Translations under genes and position numbers: made by a program
The notes under the pieces: generated by a model
The model's input: only the letters and a program-made list of their open reading frames with translations
Databases searched by the model: none
Told to the model about the DNA's origin: nothing
NCBI GenBank assembly: GCA_023392635.1
Contig: JAEVYS010000108.1
Coordinates: forward strand, 1-64,000
Length of the DNA: 64,000 bases
Source of the DNA: Actinomycetes bacterium
GTDB lineage: Bacteria > Actinomycetota > Actinomycetes > Propionibacteriales > Propionibacteriaceae
Reading direction: 5' to 3'
Part shown: piece by piece, positions 53,001 to 62,500 of the stretch
How positions within the stretch are numbered: the stretch's first letter is position 1
How the letters are laid out: every line of letters starts with the position of its first letter

Positions 53001-53360
53001 GTGCTGCGGATTCGCTCCGGCGACGACCTCCGCTTCGTGGTCGTCGACTACAAGACCAACCGCCTCGGGCCGGCCGAGCTGACGCTCGACCACTACACCG
53101 AGCCGCTCATGGTCGCGGAGATGCTGCGCACCCACTATCCGCTGCAGGCGATCCTGTACTGCGTCGCGCTGCACCGGTTCCTCGCCGGCCGCCTGCCCGG
53201 GTACGACCCCGGCCGGCACCTCGGCGGTGTGGGCTACCTGTTCGTCCGCGGCATGGGTGGACGTGAGGCGGCCGGCGGCAACGGCGTCTTCAGCTGGTTC
53301 CCGCCCGCAGGGCTGGTGGTCGCGCTGTCCGACCTGCTGGCGGATCGGAGCGGCCGGTGA
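50064..53360 (+). CDS. recB: Exodeoxyribonuclease V beta subunit (RecB)
   Basis: A 1098-residue RecB: a 3'-5' superfamily 1 helicase with Walker A ASAGTGKT (about 20-27), Walker B LVDEFQDTDPVQW, motif V MTVHKAKGLQFPVV and motif VI YVALTRAQSQL, then a C-terminal RecB-type nuclease. The nuclease residues D978, D995 and K997 (GSIDSV...VVDYKTN) are intact, so both unwinding and cutting should work. The ATG at 50064 overlaps the recC stop by 4 bases. Confidence 0.95.
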   Translation: MSRFDPSGHLPGGTAVLEASAGTGKTHAIAALATRYLAEGLVDADRLAVISFSRIASAELRSRVRERLRSTITVLTRTLAGTPTERPDETDRLLMSGARSVVDARLGRLRRAVAGLDAASIMTIHQFCQAMLDELGVLAEQDPEASLVEDLSLTVDQVVEDLYLARYARNPLGPPFDLAAARRIARAAVDLPDAPLVPAGEVTERVAERIAFATAVRNELAVRKRRLGVYSYDDQLLRLRDSLNGASSGPRLDRLRARCEVVLVDEFQDTDPVQWEILRAAFDGHVPLVLIGDPKQSIYAFRGADVRAYTDAVGAARDRYSLNENHRADAAVVKAVNALFAGVTLGDGIEVPAVTATHTSSRLLLPEGSAWSSPVRLRCLPGDEPVRAKDARERIIADLTAELIRLLDSGARVVDDGSARPLEARDVAILVSTNARGRQVADALTGAGVPVAFSGADSIFATHAAGHWLVLLRALEQPRRAAVRAAILSDFVGADLDSLARADEEQLTAWAGLLQGWSRVLAGQGVAALFAEVLGTSVPGGGSLSERVLRRPRGERDLTDYRHLAEILHAQHTDGQRGQALVSWLEEAVERGSATSDRIRRLETDRRAVQIMTVHKAKGLQFPVVLLPEAADLWVPDEDDDACLAFHEDGRRVLDVGGRDAPGRAERLRAHAAEEAEDRLRSLYVALTRAQSQLTLWWSRTYSNTECSPLHRMLFRRCDVVGPPEPSYPLDAPPGDGHPSGLPWLAPAGIRVEECLPGTAPRLRATGEPPQRLALATFDRGVDPLWRRTSYSGLTEAVHARPPVALTAEAVVEDEPVAETPLLPEVAGVPSPMADLPGGAAFGSLVHQVLENLDWNAPDDELAERVRVATSTAFQRYPVPGVTPEALAQAMLPSLVTPLGRLTGDRPLAAIPVPDRLSELTFEFALGTARSRTTLREVADLMAAWLPADDPLAGYPAELAHPQLATQVLRGFLTGSIDSVLRIRSGDDLRFVVVDYKTNRLGPAELTLDHYTEPLMVAEMLRTHYPLQAILYCVALHRFLAGRLPGYDPGRHLGGVGYLFVRGMGGREAAGGNGVFSWFPPAGLVVALSDLLADRSGR

Positions 53361-55141
53361 TGGACCTTGCCACGAGCCTGATGCCCGGGCTCCTCCTCGA
53401 CGTCCACAGCACCGGCGCCCTGTCGCTCGGCGACGTGCACGTGGCGCAGAAGGTCGCCCACCTCTTCGGCGAGGCCGACCAGACTGTGCAACTGGCTCTC
53501 GCCCTCGCCGTCCGCGCACTGAGGGCGGGCTCGACGTGCGTCGAGGTGGGCACCCTCGGTCGCCTCGCCCTGGACACCGACGAGGACAGCATCGGCGTTC
53601 CCGCGGAACTGCTCCCGGAGGCCGGCGAGTGGCGCGCGGCCATCCTGGCCAGCCCGATGGTCACGGCGGGCCCTGACGGCGGCGGCGACCGGCCACTGCG
53701 GCTGGTCGGCGGCCTGCTCTACCTCGAGCGGTACTGGCAGGAGGAGTCGGCGGTCGCGGCACAACTGCGTGCCCGGTTCGACCGGGTCCCCGAGCCGGTG
53801 CCGGTCGCTGCGCTCGCTGCCGCGCGCGCCGAGTTGCTCAGCGACGACACCGACGTCGACCAGACCACCGCGGCCGTGGTGCCGGCGCTGGCCGGCGTCA
53901 CCGTGGTGGCCGGCGGCCCGGGGACGGGCAAGACCCATACGGTCGCCCGGCTGCTCGGCGTGCTCCGTCGCACGCTGCCGACCGCACCGCTGGTCGCCCT
54001 CGCCGCGCCCACCGGGAAGGCCGCGGTACGCATGCAGGAGGCGCTCGCCGAGGCAGCGTCGGAACTTCCCGCGGACCTCGCCGCGTCCTTGGAGACGCTG
54101 GAGGCCACCACCATCCACCGGCTGCTCGGCTGGGTGCCCGATTCCCGCAACCGGTTCCAGCACCATCGCGGTAACCCGCTGCCGCACGACGTCGTCGTCG
54201 TGGACGAGGCCTCGATGGTGAACGTGACCCTGATGGCCCGGTTGCTGGAGGCCCTGCGCCCGCAGGCGCGGTTGGTGCTGGTGGGAGACCCCGACCAGCT
54301 CGCCCCGGTGGAGGCCGGTGCCGTCCTCGCTGACATCGTGGACGCCGGCCCCGGCGCCGAGCTCGCGGCGCTCGCCCCGCTGGGACTGCCCGCTTCGGGA
54401 CCGGTGGTGCGGCTGCGGCACAACTACCGGTCGGTCGCGGGGATCGCGGAGCTCGCGGCGGCGGTCCTCGCCGGCGACGCAGACCGTGCCGTCGGACTGG
54501 CGACAGCCGGTACCGTGGGCATCCACTTCGCCGCCGGCCTCGAACAGACCGACCTCAGGGAGCGTGTGACCACGTCGGGGACAGCGATGGTGAACGCTGC
54601 GCGCGAGGGCCGGGTCGACGACGCCCTCGCCCTCCTCGACGAACACCGGCTGCTGTGTGCGCACCGGCGAGGACCCTACGGCGTGGCCCTGTGGTCCCGG
54701 CAGGTCGAGGAGTGGCTGGCCGCCTCCCTGGAGGGGTTCGATCCCACCCAGGCCTGGTATCCCGGACGGCCGTTGCTGGTGACCCAGAACTCCCCCGAGT
54801 TGGGCCTCTACAACGGCGACACCGGCGTGGTCGTGGCCAGGGACGGCGTGCTGCGGGCCTTCTTCACCCGCGGCCGGCGGCCCCACGCGGTCTCGCCGTT
54901 CCTGCTCGAGGGCGTGCAGACCATCCACGCGATGACCGTGCACAAGGCGCAGGGCAGCCAGTTCGACCGCGTCACGGTGGTCCTGCCGACCGCCGACTCC
55001 CCGCTGCTCACCCAGGAACTGCTCTACACCGCGATCACGCGCGCCCGGACAGAGGTCACCCTGATCGGTTCCGTGGACTCACTCGCGCGGGCGGTGCGGC
55101 AGCGTGCCCGGCGGGCGTCCGGCCTGCGGGAGCGGTTGTAG
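53360..55141 (+). CDS. recD: Exodeoxyribonuclease V alpha subunit (RecD)
   Basis: A 593-residue RecD, the fast 5'-3' helicase. Walker A GGPGTGKT (about 187-194), Walker B VVDEASMVNVTLMARLL, motif V MTVHKAQGSQFDRV and motif VI YTAITRARTEV are intact. The start is ATG 53360, overlapping the recB stop by one base (TGATG), or the GTG just before it. The operon order is recC-recB-recD. Confidence 0.95.
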   Translation: MDLATSLMPGLLLDVHSTGALSLGDVHVAQKVAHLFGEADQTVQLALALAVRALRAGSTCVEVGTLGRLALDTDEDSIGVPAELLPEAGEWRAAILASPMVTAGPDGGGDRPLRLVGGLLYLERYWQEESAVAAQLRARFDRVPEPVPVAALAAARAELLSDDTDVDQTTAAVVPALAGVTVVAGGPGTGKTHTVARLLGVLRRTLPTAPLVALAAPTGKAAVRMQEALAEAASELPADLAASLETLEATTIHRLLGWVPDSRNRFQHHRGNPLPHDVVVVDEASMVNVTLMARLLEALRPQARLVLVGDPDQLAPVEAGAVLADIVDAGPGAELAALAPLGLPASGPVVRLRHNYRSVAGIAELAAAVLAGDADRAVGLATAGTVGIHFAAGLEQTDLRERVTTSGTAMVNAAREGRVDDALALLDEHRLLCAHRRGPYGVALWSRQVEEWLAASLEGFDPTQAWYPGRPLLVTQNSPELGLYNGDTGVVVARDGVLRAFFTRGRRPHAVSPFLLEGVQTIHAMTVHKAQGSQFDRVTVVLPTADSPLLTQELLYTAITRARTEVTLIGSVDSLARAVRQRARRASGLRERL

Positions 55142-55155
55142 GCCGCAGGCTGTTC

Positions 55156-55482
55156 CTACTCCACCAGCAGGCGCAACGTGACGTCGACCAGGTCGCCGTC
55201 CAGGAGGTCCTCCGCCTCACGCACGGCGCGCTTCACGGGCAGCGCGAAGGTGCCTTCGCGATGGTCGGGGAAAACGGACGTCCGCCAGGTCGTCGCGCCG
55301 ACGGTCGCCTCGACCCGGACCGAGCCGAAACCCCGGGGAGGCCCCGACGCGTACCGGATCAGGTCGGCCACCTCGACCGGAACGGTCACGAACCGCCATG
55401 CATCCTGTGCCGACCAGCGCCACAGCGGGCTCCGGAAGGTGAGCACGCCGGGGTCCGGATCGGGCCCCGCATGTCCGCCCAT
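55156..55482 (-). CDS. DUF1905 domain protein
   Basis: A 108-residue protein forming a single DUF1905 beta-barrel-like domain: LWRWSAQDAWRFVTVP near the start, GFGSVRVEATVGATTWRTSV in the middle and the tail REAEDLLDGDLVDVTLRL. Function is unknown. It lies 4 bases after nudC on the same strand and converges on recD (14-base gap). Confidence 0.85.
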   Translation of the reverse strand: MGGHAGPDPDPGVLTFRSPLWRWSAQDAWRFVTVPVEVADLIRYASGPPRGFGSVRVEATVGATTWRTSVFPDHREGTFALPVKRAVREAEDLLDGDLVDVTLRLLVE

Positions 55483-55486
55483 CGCC

Positions 55487-56365
55487 TCAGGCCCCGGGCG
55501 CGGTTCGGTGCGGCAGCGTCCCGGAGAGCCAGGCTTCGATCATCCGCCGCGCGATCGAGGTGTGCGGCGGCAGGCCCACGTCCCCGGACGCCATCGCGAC
55601 ACGCAACTGCTCCGCGGTGAACCACCGGGCCACCTCGATCTCGCCTTCGGCCGGCGCCGGGTCCTCGGCGGGGGCGTGCGCAAGAAACCCCACCATCAGC
55701 GAACGCGGGAAGGGCCAGGGCTGCGAACCCAGGTAGGTCACGCCGGTCAGCAGGAGGCCCACTTCCTCGGCCATCTCCCGGTGGACGGCCTGCTCCAGCG
55801 ATTCCCCCATCTCCACGAACCCCGCGAAGACCGAGTAGCGTCCGCGCGGCCAACTGGGTTGGCGCCCCAGCAGCAGCCGTCCGGTCGGGTCGACGATCGC
55901 CACGATCACCGCGGCGTCGGTGCGGGGGAACTGGTCGGTGCCACACCGGGTGCACCGGCGCGCCTGGCCGCCCCTAATCACCACCGTGGCCGCACCGCAG
56001 ACGGGGCAGAACCCGGCTGCGGAGTGCCAGGTGCACAGGCCCACGGCGGTGAAGGCCGCCTCGAGCTCTGAGACCGGCAGGCCGTCCATCACCGAACGCA
56101 GCAGCACCAGCCCCGCTTCGTCACCGTCCCTGGTGCCGAACCACCACCGGTCCTCCAGCCGCCCGAGCAGGTAGTGCCGGTCGGGGTCGTACTCGCCGTC
56201 GGTGGGACGCACGACCAGGGCGCCCTGGGGTGTCGCCTCGACGCTCAACTCCCCGACCCGAAGCACGACGGCGCGCGCGTCCGTCCACGCGGCCCGAACC
56301 CACTCCGGGTCGTCCCGCTGTTCGGCGACCCGGTCCAACGCACTTCCGGCAAGCCAGTCGATCAC
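55487..56365 (-). CDS. nudC: NAD(+) diphosphatase / NADH pyrophosphatase NudC
   Basis: A 292-residue Nudix enzyme that cleaves NADH/NAD+ to NMN(H) and AMP and can remove NAD caps from RNA. A four-cysteine zinc ribbon (FCPVCGAA...RCTRCGTD, about 119-142) precedes the Nudix box GFVEMGESLEQAVHREMAEE (about 175-194), and the NudC signature SQPWPFPRSLM follows. The GTG start overlaps the adnB stop (GTGA). In mycobacteria nudC also lies next to uvrD2 and adnBA. Confidence 0.94.
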   Translation of the reverse strand: MIDWLAGSALDRVAEQRDDPEWVRAAWTDARAVVLRVGELSVEATPQGALVVRPTDGEYDPDRHYLLGRLEDRWWFGTRDGDEAGLVLLRSVMDGLPVSELEAAFTAVGLCTWHSAAGFCPVCGAATVVIRGGQARRCTRCGTDQFPRTDAAVIVAIVDPTGRLLLGRQPSWPRGRYSVFAGFVEMGESLEQAVHREMAEEVGLLLTGVTYLGSQPWPFPRSLMVGFLAHAPAEDPAPAEGEIEVARWFTAEQLRVAMASGDVGLPPHTSIARRMIEAWLSGTLPHRTAPGA

Positions 56366-59300
56366 GGCGCAAGGCTAACCGAGCCGGGTAGCCGCGCCAG
56401 GAGGGCTTCCAGCCCGGCGCGGTCGGGCAGCGACGGCGGGCGAACCACCTCGGCGGAGTGCAGGTCGTAGAAGACCGCATCGACCTCGTCCACGCCCAGG
56501 CCGTGCAGCTCGGCCCAGGCCAACCGGTAGCAGGCCAGCTGCAGCGGGTCGGAGCGCCGTGCGTCCCCGGTCTTCCAGTCCACGACCTGCGCGCGCCCGT
56601 CCGCGCCGGTGAACACGGCGTCGATCCGCCCCCGGACAAGGCGTCCGCCGAGAACCAGGGTGAACGGGGTCTCCACGGCGAGGGGCACCAGTGCGGCGTA
56701 CGGCCCGGCGTCGAACCCGGCCTGCAACCTCTCGAACTCCGCCCCCGCCAACTCGGCTTCCACCTCGCCGCCGAGCAGCGGCGACTGGCCACGGAAGCGG
56801 TGTTCGAGCCACTGGTGGAAACCGATCCCCCAGCGCTGGGCGTCGCTGACCAGGCGGGGCATCGGCCGACGCAGCTCGGCGGCGTAGCCGGCCGGGTCCT
56901 TGGCGAGCCGGCCCAGGCCCGTCACGGACAGGTAGTCGGGGAGTCGCGCGGCCCACCGCTCGCGGGCGCTCTCCCGCTCGGCGGCGATCAGGAGGTCGGC
57001 CTGGCGATGCCAGGCGGCCGCCTGCTCGGCCTGGTCGAGGCTCAGCGTGTCGGGTGCACGTCCCGCCTCCCCGGCCGCCAGCCTCCCCCGCGCGAGAGCG
57101 ACCTCCGTCGCCGCTTCCCGGCGCAGGGCCCACGCCTGGGTGTCGCCGACCGCCGGCCACCCGGCCGTCGCCGCGCCACCGAGCAACGGGTTGGCGGCCG
57201 GAACCTCCCCGGCCGGGGTGTCGCGCTGGGCGTGCGCGGCCAGCTCGGTGAAGTAGTCGGACGGCTCGCGTGGCTTGACCAGGCCCGGCGCCCACACATG
57301 CGTGCTGGCCACCAGCAGCTGACGCGCACGCGTCACCGCGACGTAGGCCAACCGGTCCTCGCCCAGCCGTTGCTGCCCGGTGAGCCGGGCGCCGAACTCG
57401 GCCATCGCCTGATGGTCGACGCTGGTGAGCTGCGGCAGGGCGGCGGCATCGCCGCGGAGCGGGTACGGCAGGGTCGACGCGCTGCGCAGCCAGTTTCCGG
57501 TGACCCGGTCGGTGGGGAACACGTCGGCCGCGAGACCCGGGACGAACACGGCGTCCCACTCCAGTCCCTTGGCCTTGTGGACGGTGAGCACCTTCACCGA
57601 ATCGGCTGCCGACACCACCGCCTGCTCCAGCCCGGTGCCGTACTCCCGCTCGGCGTCGAGGTAGGCCAGCAGCCCGGCCAGTGAGGCGTCCGCGTCGATG
57701 TCGGTGTAGTCGGCGACCGCCTGGACGAAGGTGTCCAGCGGTGCGCTGGCGCCGGCAGCCACCGCCTCCAGTTCGACCGCGAGCCCGAGCACGGAGATCA
57801 CCCGCTGCACCAGCTCGGTGACCGCGTCGCCGGCGTGGCGTCGCAGGAGCCCGAGCTCAGCGGTGAAGGCCGCGAACCGGCTGCGGGCATCCCCGTGGTA
57901 GGGCAGGCGTCCCGGGTCGGCCAATGCCTCGAGGAGGCTCGGCACGGCGGCCGGGTCGGTGCCGACCAGCGTGTCATCCACCCCGCGCGGCCCGCTCTCG
58001 CTTCCCGTCTCCTCGGGACGCCCGGAGTCACGCGCCGCCGCGAGTTCGCGGGCGCGTCGCCCGAGCAGGGCGAGGTCAGGGATGCCGATCGCCCAGCGCG
58101 GTGAGCTGAGCAGCCTCAGGGCGGCCGGGTTCGCCGTGGCGTCGTCGAGGAGCGTGAGCGTCGCGACCACGTCCGCGATCGGCGGCAGTTCGAGGAGCCC
58201 GCCCAGGCCGACGATCTCCGCGGGGATGTCGCGAGCCGACAACTCGGCCCAGATGTCCGCCACCTGGCTGTTGCGCCGGGCGAGCACAGCGATGTCGGAC
58301 CAGCCATTCACGGCACCGGTGCCGTGCAGCCCGGCCACGCGGTCGGCGAGCGCGGCGACCTCGTCCGGCCAGGTCACGAACGCAGCCGTCTCCACCCGCC
58401 CGGGCGGCGTGCCGGGCGGCGCCACCAGGTCGAGGTCGAGCCCGTGGGCGACGAGGGCCGGCTCGGCGCGGGCGGGAGCGGCCAGGCGGTTCGCGGCGTC
58501 CAGGACGTTCTGGCCGCTGCGACGGTTCACGGTGAGCGCGTAGCCCGTCGCCGGCTCGCCGCCGACCTGCGGGAACTGGGTGGCGAAGTCGAGGATGTTG
58601 CTGGCTGCCGCACCTCGCCAGCCGTAGATGGCCTGGCACGGGTCGCCGACAGCGGTCACGGCATGACCGCGTCCCGATGAGGGCGCGGAACCGGAGAAGA
58701 GGCCGCGCAGGAGGGTGGCCTGCGCCGCCGAGGTGTCCTGGTACTCGTCGAGGAGCACCACCGAGAACTCCTCGCGGAGCGCTGCGGGCACGGCCGGCAC
58801 CTCGACGGCGAGTCGCGCCGCCGCCGCCATCTGGTCGGCGAACTCCACGTACCCGAGCCCGGCCTTCAGCTCCTCGTAGCGGACAACGAGAGTGGCCAGT
58901 TCCAGCCGCTCCGCCATCGCTGCGCGCGCAGTCTGCAGGGCGGCGTACACCTGCCCGCGCGGGTTGCGCGGCGCGCGCTGGAGCGCGGCCTCGAAGACCG
59001 CGGCCTGGTCGGCCAGGTCGAGCGGGTCGACCAGGTGCGATCGCAATTCGGACGACAGCTCCAGCAGTCGCTGCGTCACCGAGGCGGGACGCAGTCTCGA
59101 CAGCTGGGTCAGCCCGGGGGTGTCGGCCACCACGCGCGCGGCCAGCCGGAAGCGGGCTGCTCCCGTGATCATCCGCGCGTCGCCCTCGATGCCGAGCATC
59201 AGCCCGTGCTCGGCGACGAGCCTCCCCGCGAACGCGTCGTAGGTGAGGATCAGCTCCTCACCCGCCTCCTGGTCGTCGCTGAGCACCCCGGCCTGGTGGA

Positions 59301-59553
59301 GGGCGCGCCGGACGCGCCCGCCCAGTTCGCCGGCAGCCTTCCGGGTGAAGGTGAGACCAAGGACCTGCTCGGGCCGCACCTGACCGGACCCGACCAGCCA
59401 CACCACACGCGCAGCCATCACAGTGGTCTTGCCCGAGCCGGCTCCGGCAATGATCACGGCCGGCTCGAGGGGCGCGGTGATGGCGGACAGCTGCTGGTCG
59501 GAGAATCCGATGCCGAGGGCGTGGCTCAGCTGGGTGGGATCGGTGAGCCTCAT
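56362..59553 (-). CDS. adnB: AdnB subunit, UvrD-like helicase with C-terminal PD-(D/E)XK nuclease
   Basis: A 1063-residue helicase-nuclease. Walker A AGAGSGKTT (about 36-44), Walker B LLDEYQDTSAAQ, motif V LTVHKAKGLEWDAVF and motif VI YVAVTRARQLL show an active motor. The C-terminal RecB-like nuclease carries RGRIDAVF and D992/K994 (VVDWKTG). This is the lead-motor subunit type of AdnAB, which resects double-strand ends for recombination. The ATG overlaps the adnA stop by 4 bases. Confidence 0.93.
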   Translation of the reverse strand: MRLTDPTQLSHALGIGFSDQQLSAITAPLEPAVIIAGAGSGKTTVMAARVVWLVGSGQVRPEQVLGLTFTRKAAGELGGRVRRALHQAGVLSDDQEAGEELILTYDAFAGRLVAEHGLMLGIEGDARMITGAARFRLAARVVADTPGLTQLSRLRPASVTQRLLELSSELRSHLVDPLDLADQAAVFEAALQRAPRNPRGQVYAALQTARAAMAERLELATLVVRYEELKAGLGYVEFADQMAAAARLAVEVPAVPAALREEFSVVLLDEYQDTSAAQATLLRGLFSGSAPSSGRGHAVTAVGDPCQAIYGWRGAAASNILDFATQFPQVGGEPATGYALTVNRRSGQNVLDAANRLAAPARAEPALVAHGLDLDLVAPPGTPPGRVETAAFVTWPDEVAALADRVAGLHGTGAVNGWSDIAVLARRNSQVADIWAELSARDIPAEIVGLGGLLELPPIADVVATLTLLDDATANPAALRLLSSPRWAIGIPDLALLGRRARELAAARDSGRPEETGSESGPRGVDDTLVGTDPAAVPSLLEALADPGRLPYHGDARSRFAAFTAELGLLRRHAGDAVTELVQRVISVLGLAVELEAVAAGASAPLDTFVQAVADYTDIDADASLAGLLAYLDAEREYGTGLEQAVVSAADSVKVLTVHKAKGLEWDAVFVPGLAADVFPTDRVTGNWLRSASTLPYPLRGDAAALPQLTSVDHQAMAEFGARLTGQQRLGEDRLAYVAVTRARQLLVASTHVWAPGLVKPREPSDYFTELAAHAQRDTPAGEVPAANPLLGGAATAGWPAVGDTQAWALRREAATEVALARGRLAAGEAGRAPDTLSLDQAEQAAAWHRQADLLIAAERESARERWAARLPDYLSVTGLGRLAKDPAGYAAELRRPMPRLVSDAQRWGIGFHQWLEHRFRGQSPLLGGEVEAELAGAEFERLQAGFDAGPYAALVPLAVETPFTLVLGGRLVRGRIDAVFTGADGRAQVVDWKTGDARRSDPLQLACYRLAWAELHGLGVDEVDAVFYDLHSAEVVRPPSLPDRAGLEALLARLPGSVSLAP

Positions 59554-62500
59554 CGCAGCACCTGCTCGCCGCGTCCGGACGCCGGGCAGCTGGTGGCGAA
59601 GGCGCAGGTACGGCAGTGCCCGCCGGGAGTCGCCGGGTAGCTCCCCTCCGCGACGACCCGGGCTGCGGTCGCGACCCGGTGGTGCACCCAGCTGGGGTGG
59701 TCCTGCTCCTCGGAGTCGGTGCCCAGGTACGGGACGCTCGCCAGCGACGCCTGGCCGAACTCGCGCGGCAGGTCCTCCGGCTTGTCGGGCAGCCGAAGGT
59801 AGACGGCCGCCGCACCCGCCGGCCTGGCGTGACCGGCCGCCACCGCATCGAACCCACCCGACGCCACCGCGAGCTGGTAGATGCCGAGCTGTTCGAGCCC
59901 GGCGATCGCCGCCTTCGTGGGAACTGACCGGGACGTCTTGAAGTCGACCACCCGAAGCCCGTCGGAGGTCGCCTCCAGCCAGTCGACCTTGCCGTCGAGC
60001 ACGACCTCGAGACCGTCGACACCCAGCCGCAGTTCGAACGGCACCTCCACTCCCACCAGCTCCGCGTCCCGCACCCGGCGCCACGACAGGAAGCGGGCGA
60101 GGCCCAACTCCACCTCGACGCGTTCGGTGGCCGACAGCCAGGCGGCCTCGAAGCGCAGCCGGTGCCACACCTGGTCGAGCTGGCCGCGCAACTCGGCGAT
60201 GCCCCAGCCCTCGGCGACGGCGCGTTGCACCAGCAGGTGGATCAGTGACCCGAGGGAGGCGGCGAGCCCTGGCTCCCCTTCCCCCCGTGCCTCCCGGGAC
60301 AGGAAGTAGCGCCGCGGGCAGGTCAGCACGCTCGACACCTGGCTCGGGCTGAGCCGTACCACCGCGCCGGCAGCCAGGGGTTCGGGACGGCTGCTCAGCT
60401 CGCGCACGCCCCACCACCCGGACGGGTCGGCGGCCGGCGCCAGAGGACGCCCGGTGTCGTCGGTGGCGTCCGCGAGACGCGCCAGCTCGGACGTGGCCGC
60501 GGCGCGCAGGCCGTCCGGTGTGGCCGGATCGGTGGCCCAGCGCCGCAGTTCGGCGGCCAGCGCGGGGAGGGTGAGCGCCGGCCGTCCCCGGTCAGGCGAC
60601 TGCGCCGGCACGCCCAGTTCCGCCAGGAACCGGGATGGTGTGTCCGCTTCGCCCTCTGTGCCGGCCGCCGCGGTCACCACGAGCCGTGCGCGTGCGCGCG
60701 AGCACGCCAGGTGGAACAGGCGCCGCTCCGCGGCGAGCAGGTCACGGTGGTCGGTGACGCCGCCGAGGCCGGCGGAGGTGAGCATGGCCGCGTCCAGCAC
60801 GGTGCTGACGCGGCGTCCGGCAGGCCAGACACCCTCCTGCACGCCGGCGACGACGACCAGGTCCCACTCCCGCCCCCGTGCCCGGTGCGCGGTGAGCACC
60901 TGGACACCCCGCCCACGCAGCCGTGACTCGCGTTCGTGGTCGGCGGGAATCTGCTGGCCGGCGAGCTCGGCGAGGAACGCACGGACGCCACCGGCACCGC
61001 CACGCCGATCGGCCTGTGCCGCAGCCTCGAAGAACGCGCACAGGGCATCCAGGTCGGCGTCGGCGCGGCTGCCCAGCGCACCGCCGGAGCCGGACTCCCG
61101 CCGCAGCTGCGATGGCCACGACGTGCCCTGCCACAGCGCCCAGGCGACCACGTCGACCGGTGAGCCGCCGTCCATCCGTCGCCGCGCGTCTGCGAGCACC
61201 CCGAGGAGCAGCCGGAGGCGCTCGACCACGGGCGTCTCCTCCGCGCGCGCCAGCCAGCCGGGTTCGTTCACGGCGGCGGCGAGCTGGTCGGGCAGGGTGA
61301 TGGGGACCGCGCGGTCCTGGGCCCGCCGCCACTGCCGGGCCAGCCGGCGCAGTCCGAGGGCGTCGAAGCCGGCGAGCGGCGAGGTGAGGAGGCGGACGGT
61401 CTCGTCTGGCGCGACCCGTCCGGCTGCGGTGATCTCGAGCGCGAGCAGCAGCGGACGCACGGCGGGCGCCTGCGCGAGCGGGATCTCGTCCCCGGCCACC
61501 TCCACCGGCACTCCGGCCGAGGTGAGCGAGCGGACGATGGGGCCGAGCTGGCGGCGCCCGGACCGCACCAGCACCGCCATCTGGCCGTACTCGATGCCCT
61601 CCAGCAGGCGCGCCCGACGCAGTTCGGCAGCGATCGCCGCCGCCTCATCGGCCTCGCCGGCGCAGGTCAGCACGCGCACGTCGCCCCGAGCAGAGGCCGC
61701 GACCGCCCCGCGCGCATCGCTGCCCGAGGGACGCGGCAGTCGCGCCCTGATGCCGTCCACGGCCTCCGCGATCCGGCCGCCCAGGCGATGGCCCGCGAGC
61801 AACTCGACCCGCCGGGCCGGCGCGTCCGGCCGGCTGAAGAACCGCTCGAAGTCCGCCACGGCGCGTGGGCTGGCCCCACGGAACGTGGAGCTGGCACTGT
61901 CGGGGTCGGCCACGGCAAGGACGGCGGCACCTCCCCCGGCCAGCGTGGCCGCAAGGCCGATCTGTGCCGGGTCCAGCTCGGTGAAGTCGTCGATGAGGAC
62001 CGCACCGATCTCGCCGGTGACCGCAGCGAAGACCTCCACGTCGGTGAGCAGCAGCCGGACGCGGTGCACCAGCTCGGCGTAGTCGAGCACCCCTTCCGCG
62101 TCCAGCACGTCGAGGTACTCGGCGAAGAAGCGGCCCAGCGCCGTCCACTCCGGGCGGCCGGCCTCCTCGCCGAACTGGACGAGGTCCTCCGGCTCGAGGC
62201 CGAGTTGCCGCGTGCGCGCGAGCGCGGCCCGTACCTGTGCGGCGAAGCCACGGGTGCCGAGGGCGTGGCGCAGGTCAGCCGGCCACACGGTCGGCCCCGA
62301 TCCCGCCAGCAGCTCCCGCACCCGGTACTCCTGCTCGGGCGCGGCCAGCAGCCGCAGGTCGGGGCGGCCCGCGAACCTCTGCCACAGCGACCGGCACAAC
62401 GAGTGGACGGTGGTCACCGGCGGCTGCCAGGCGCCGCTGCCCAACTCGGCGGCGACCACGTTGCGCAGCGAACTCGCCGCGGTGCGGCTCGCAGCGAGGA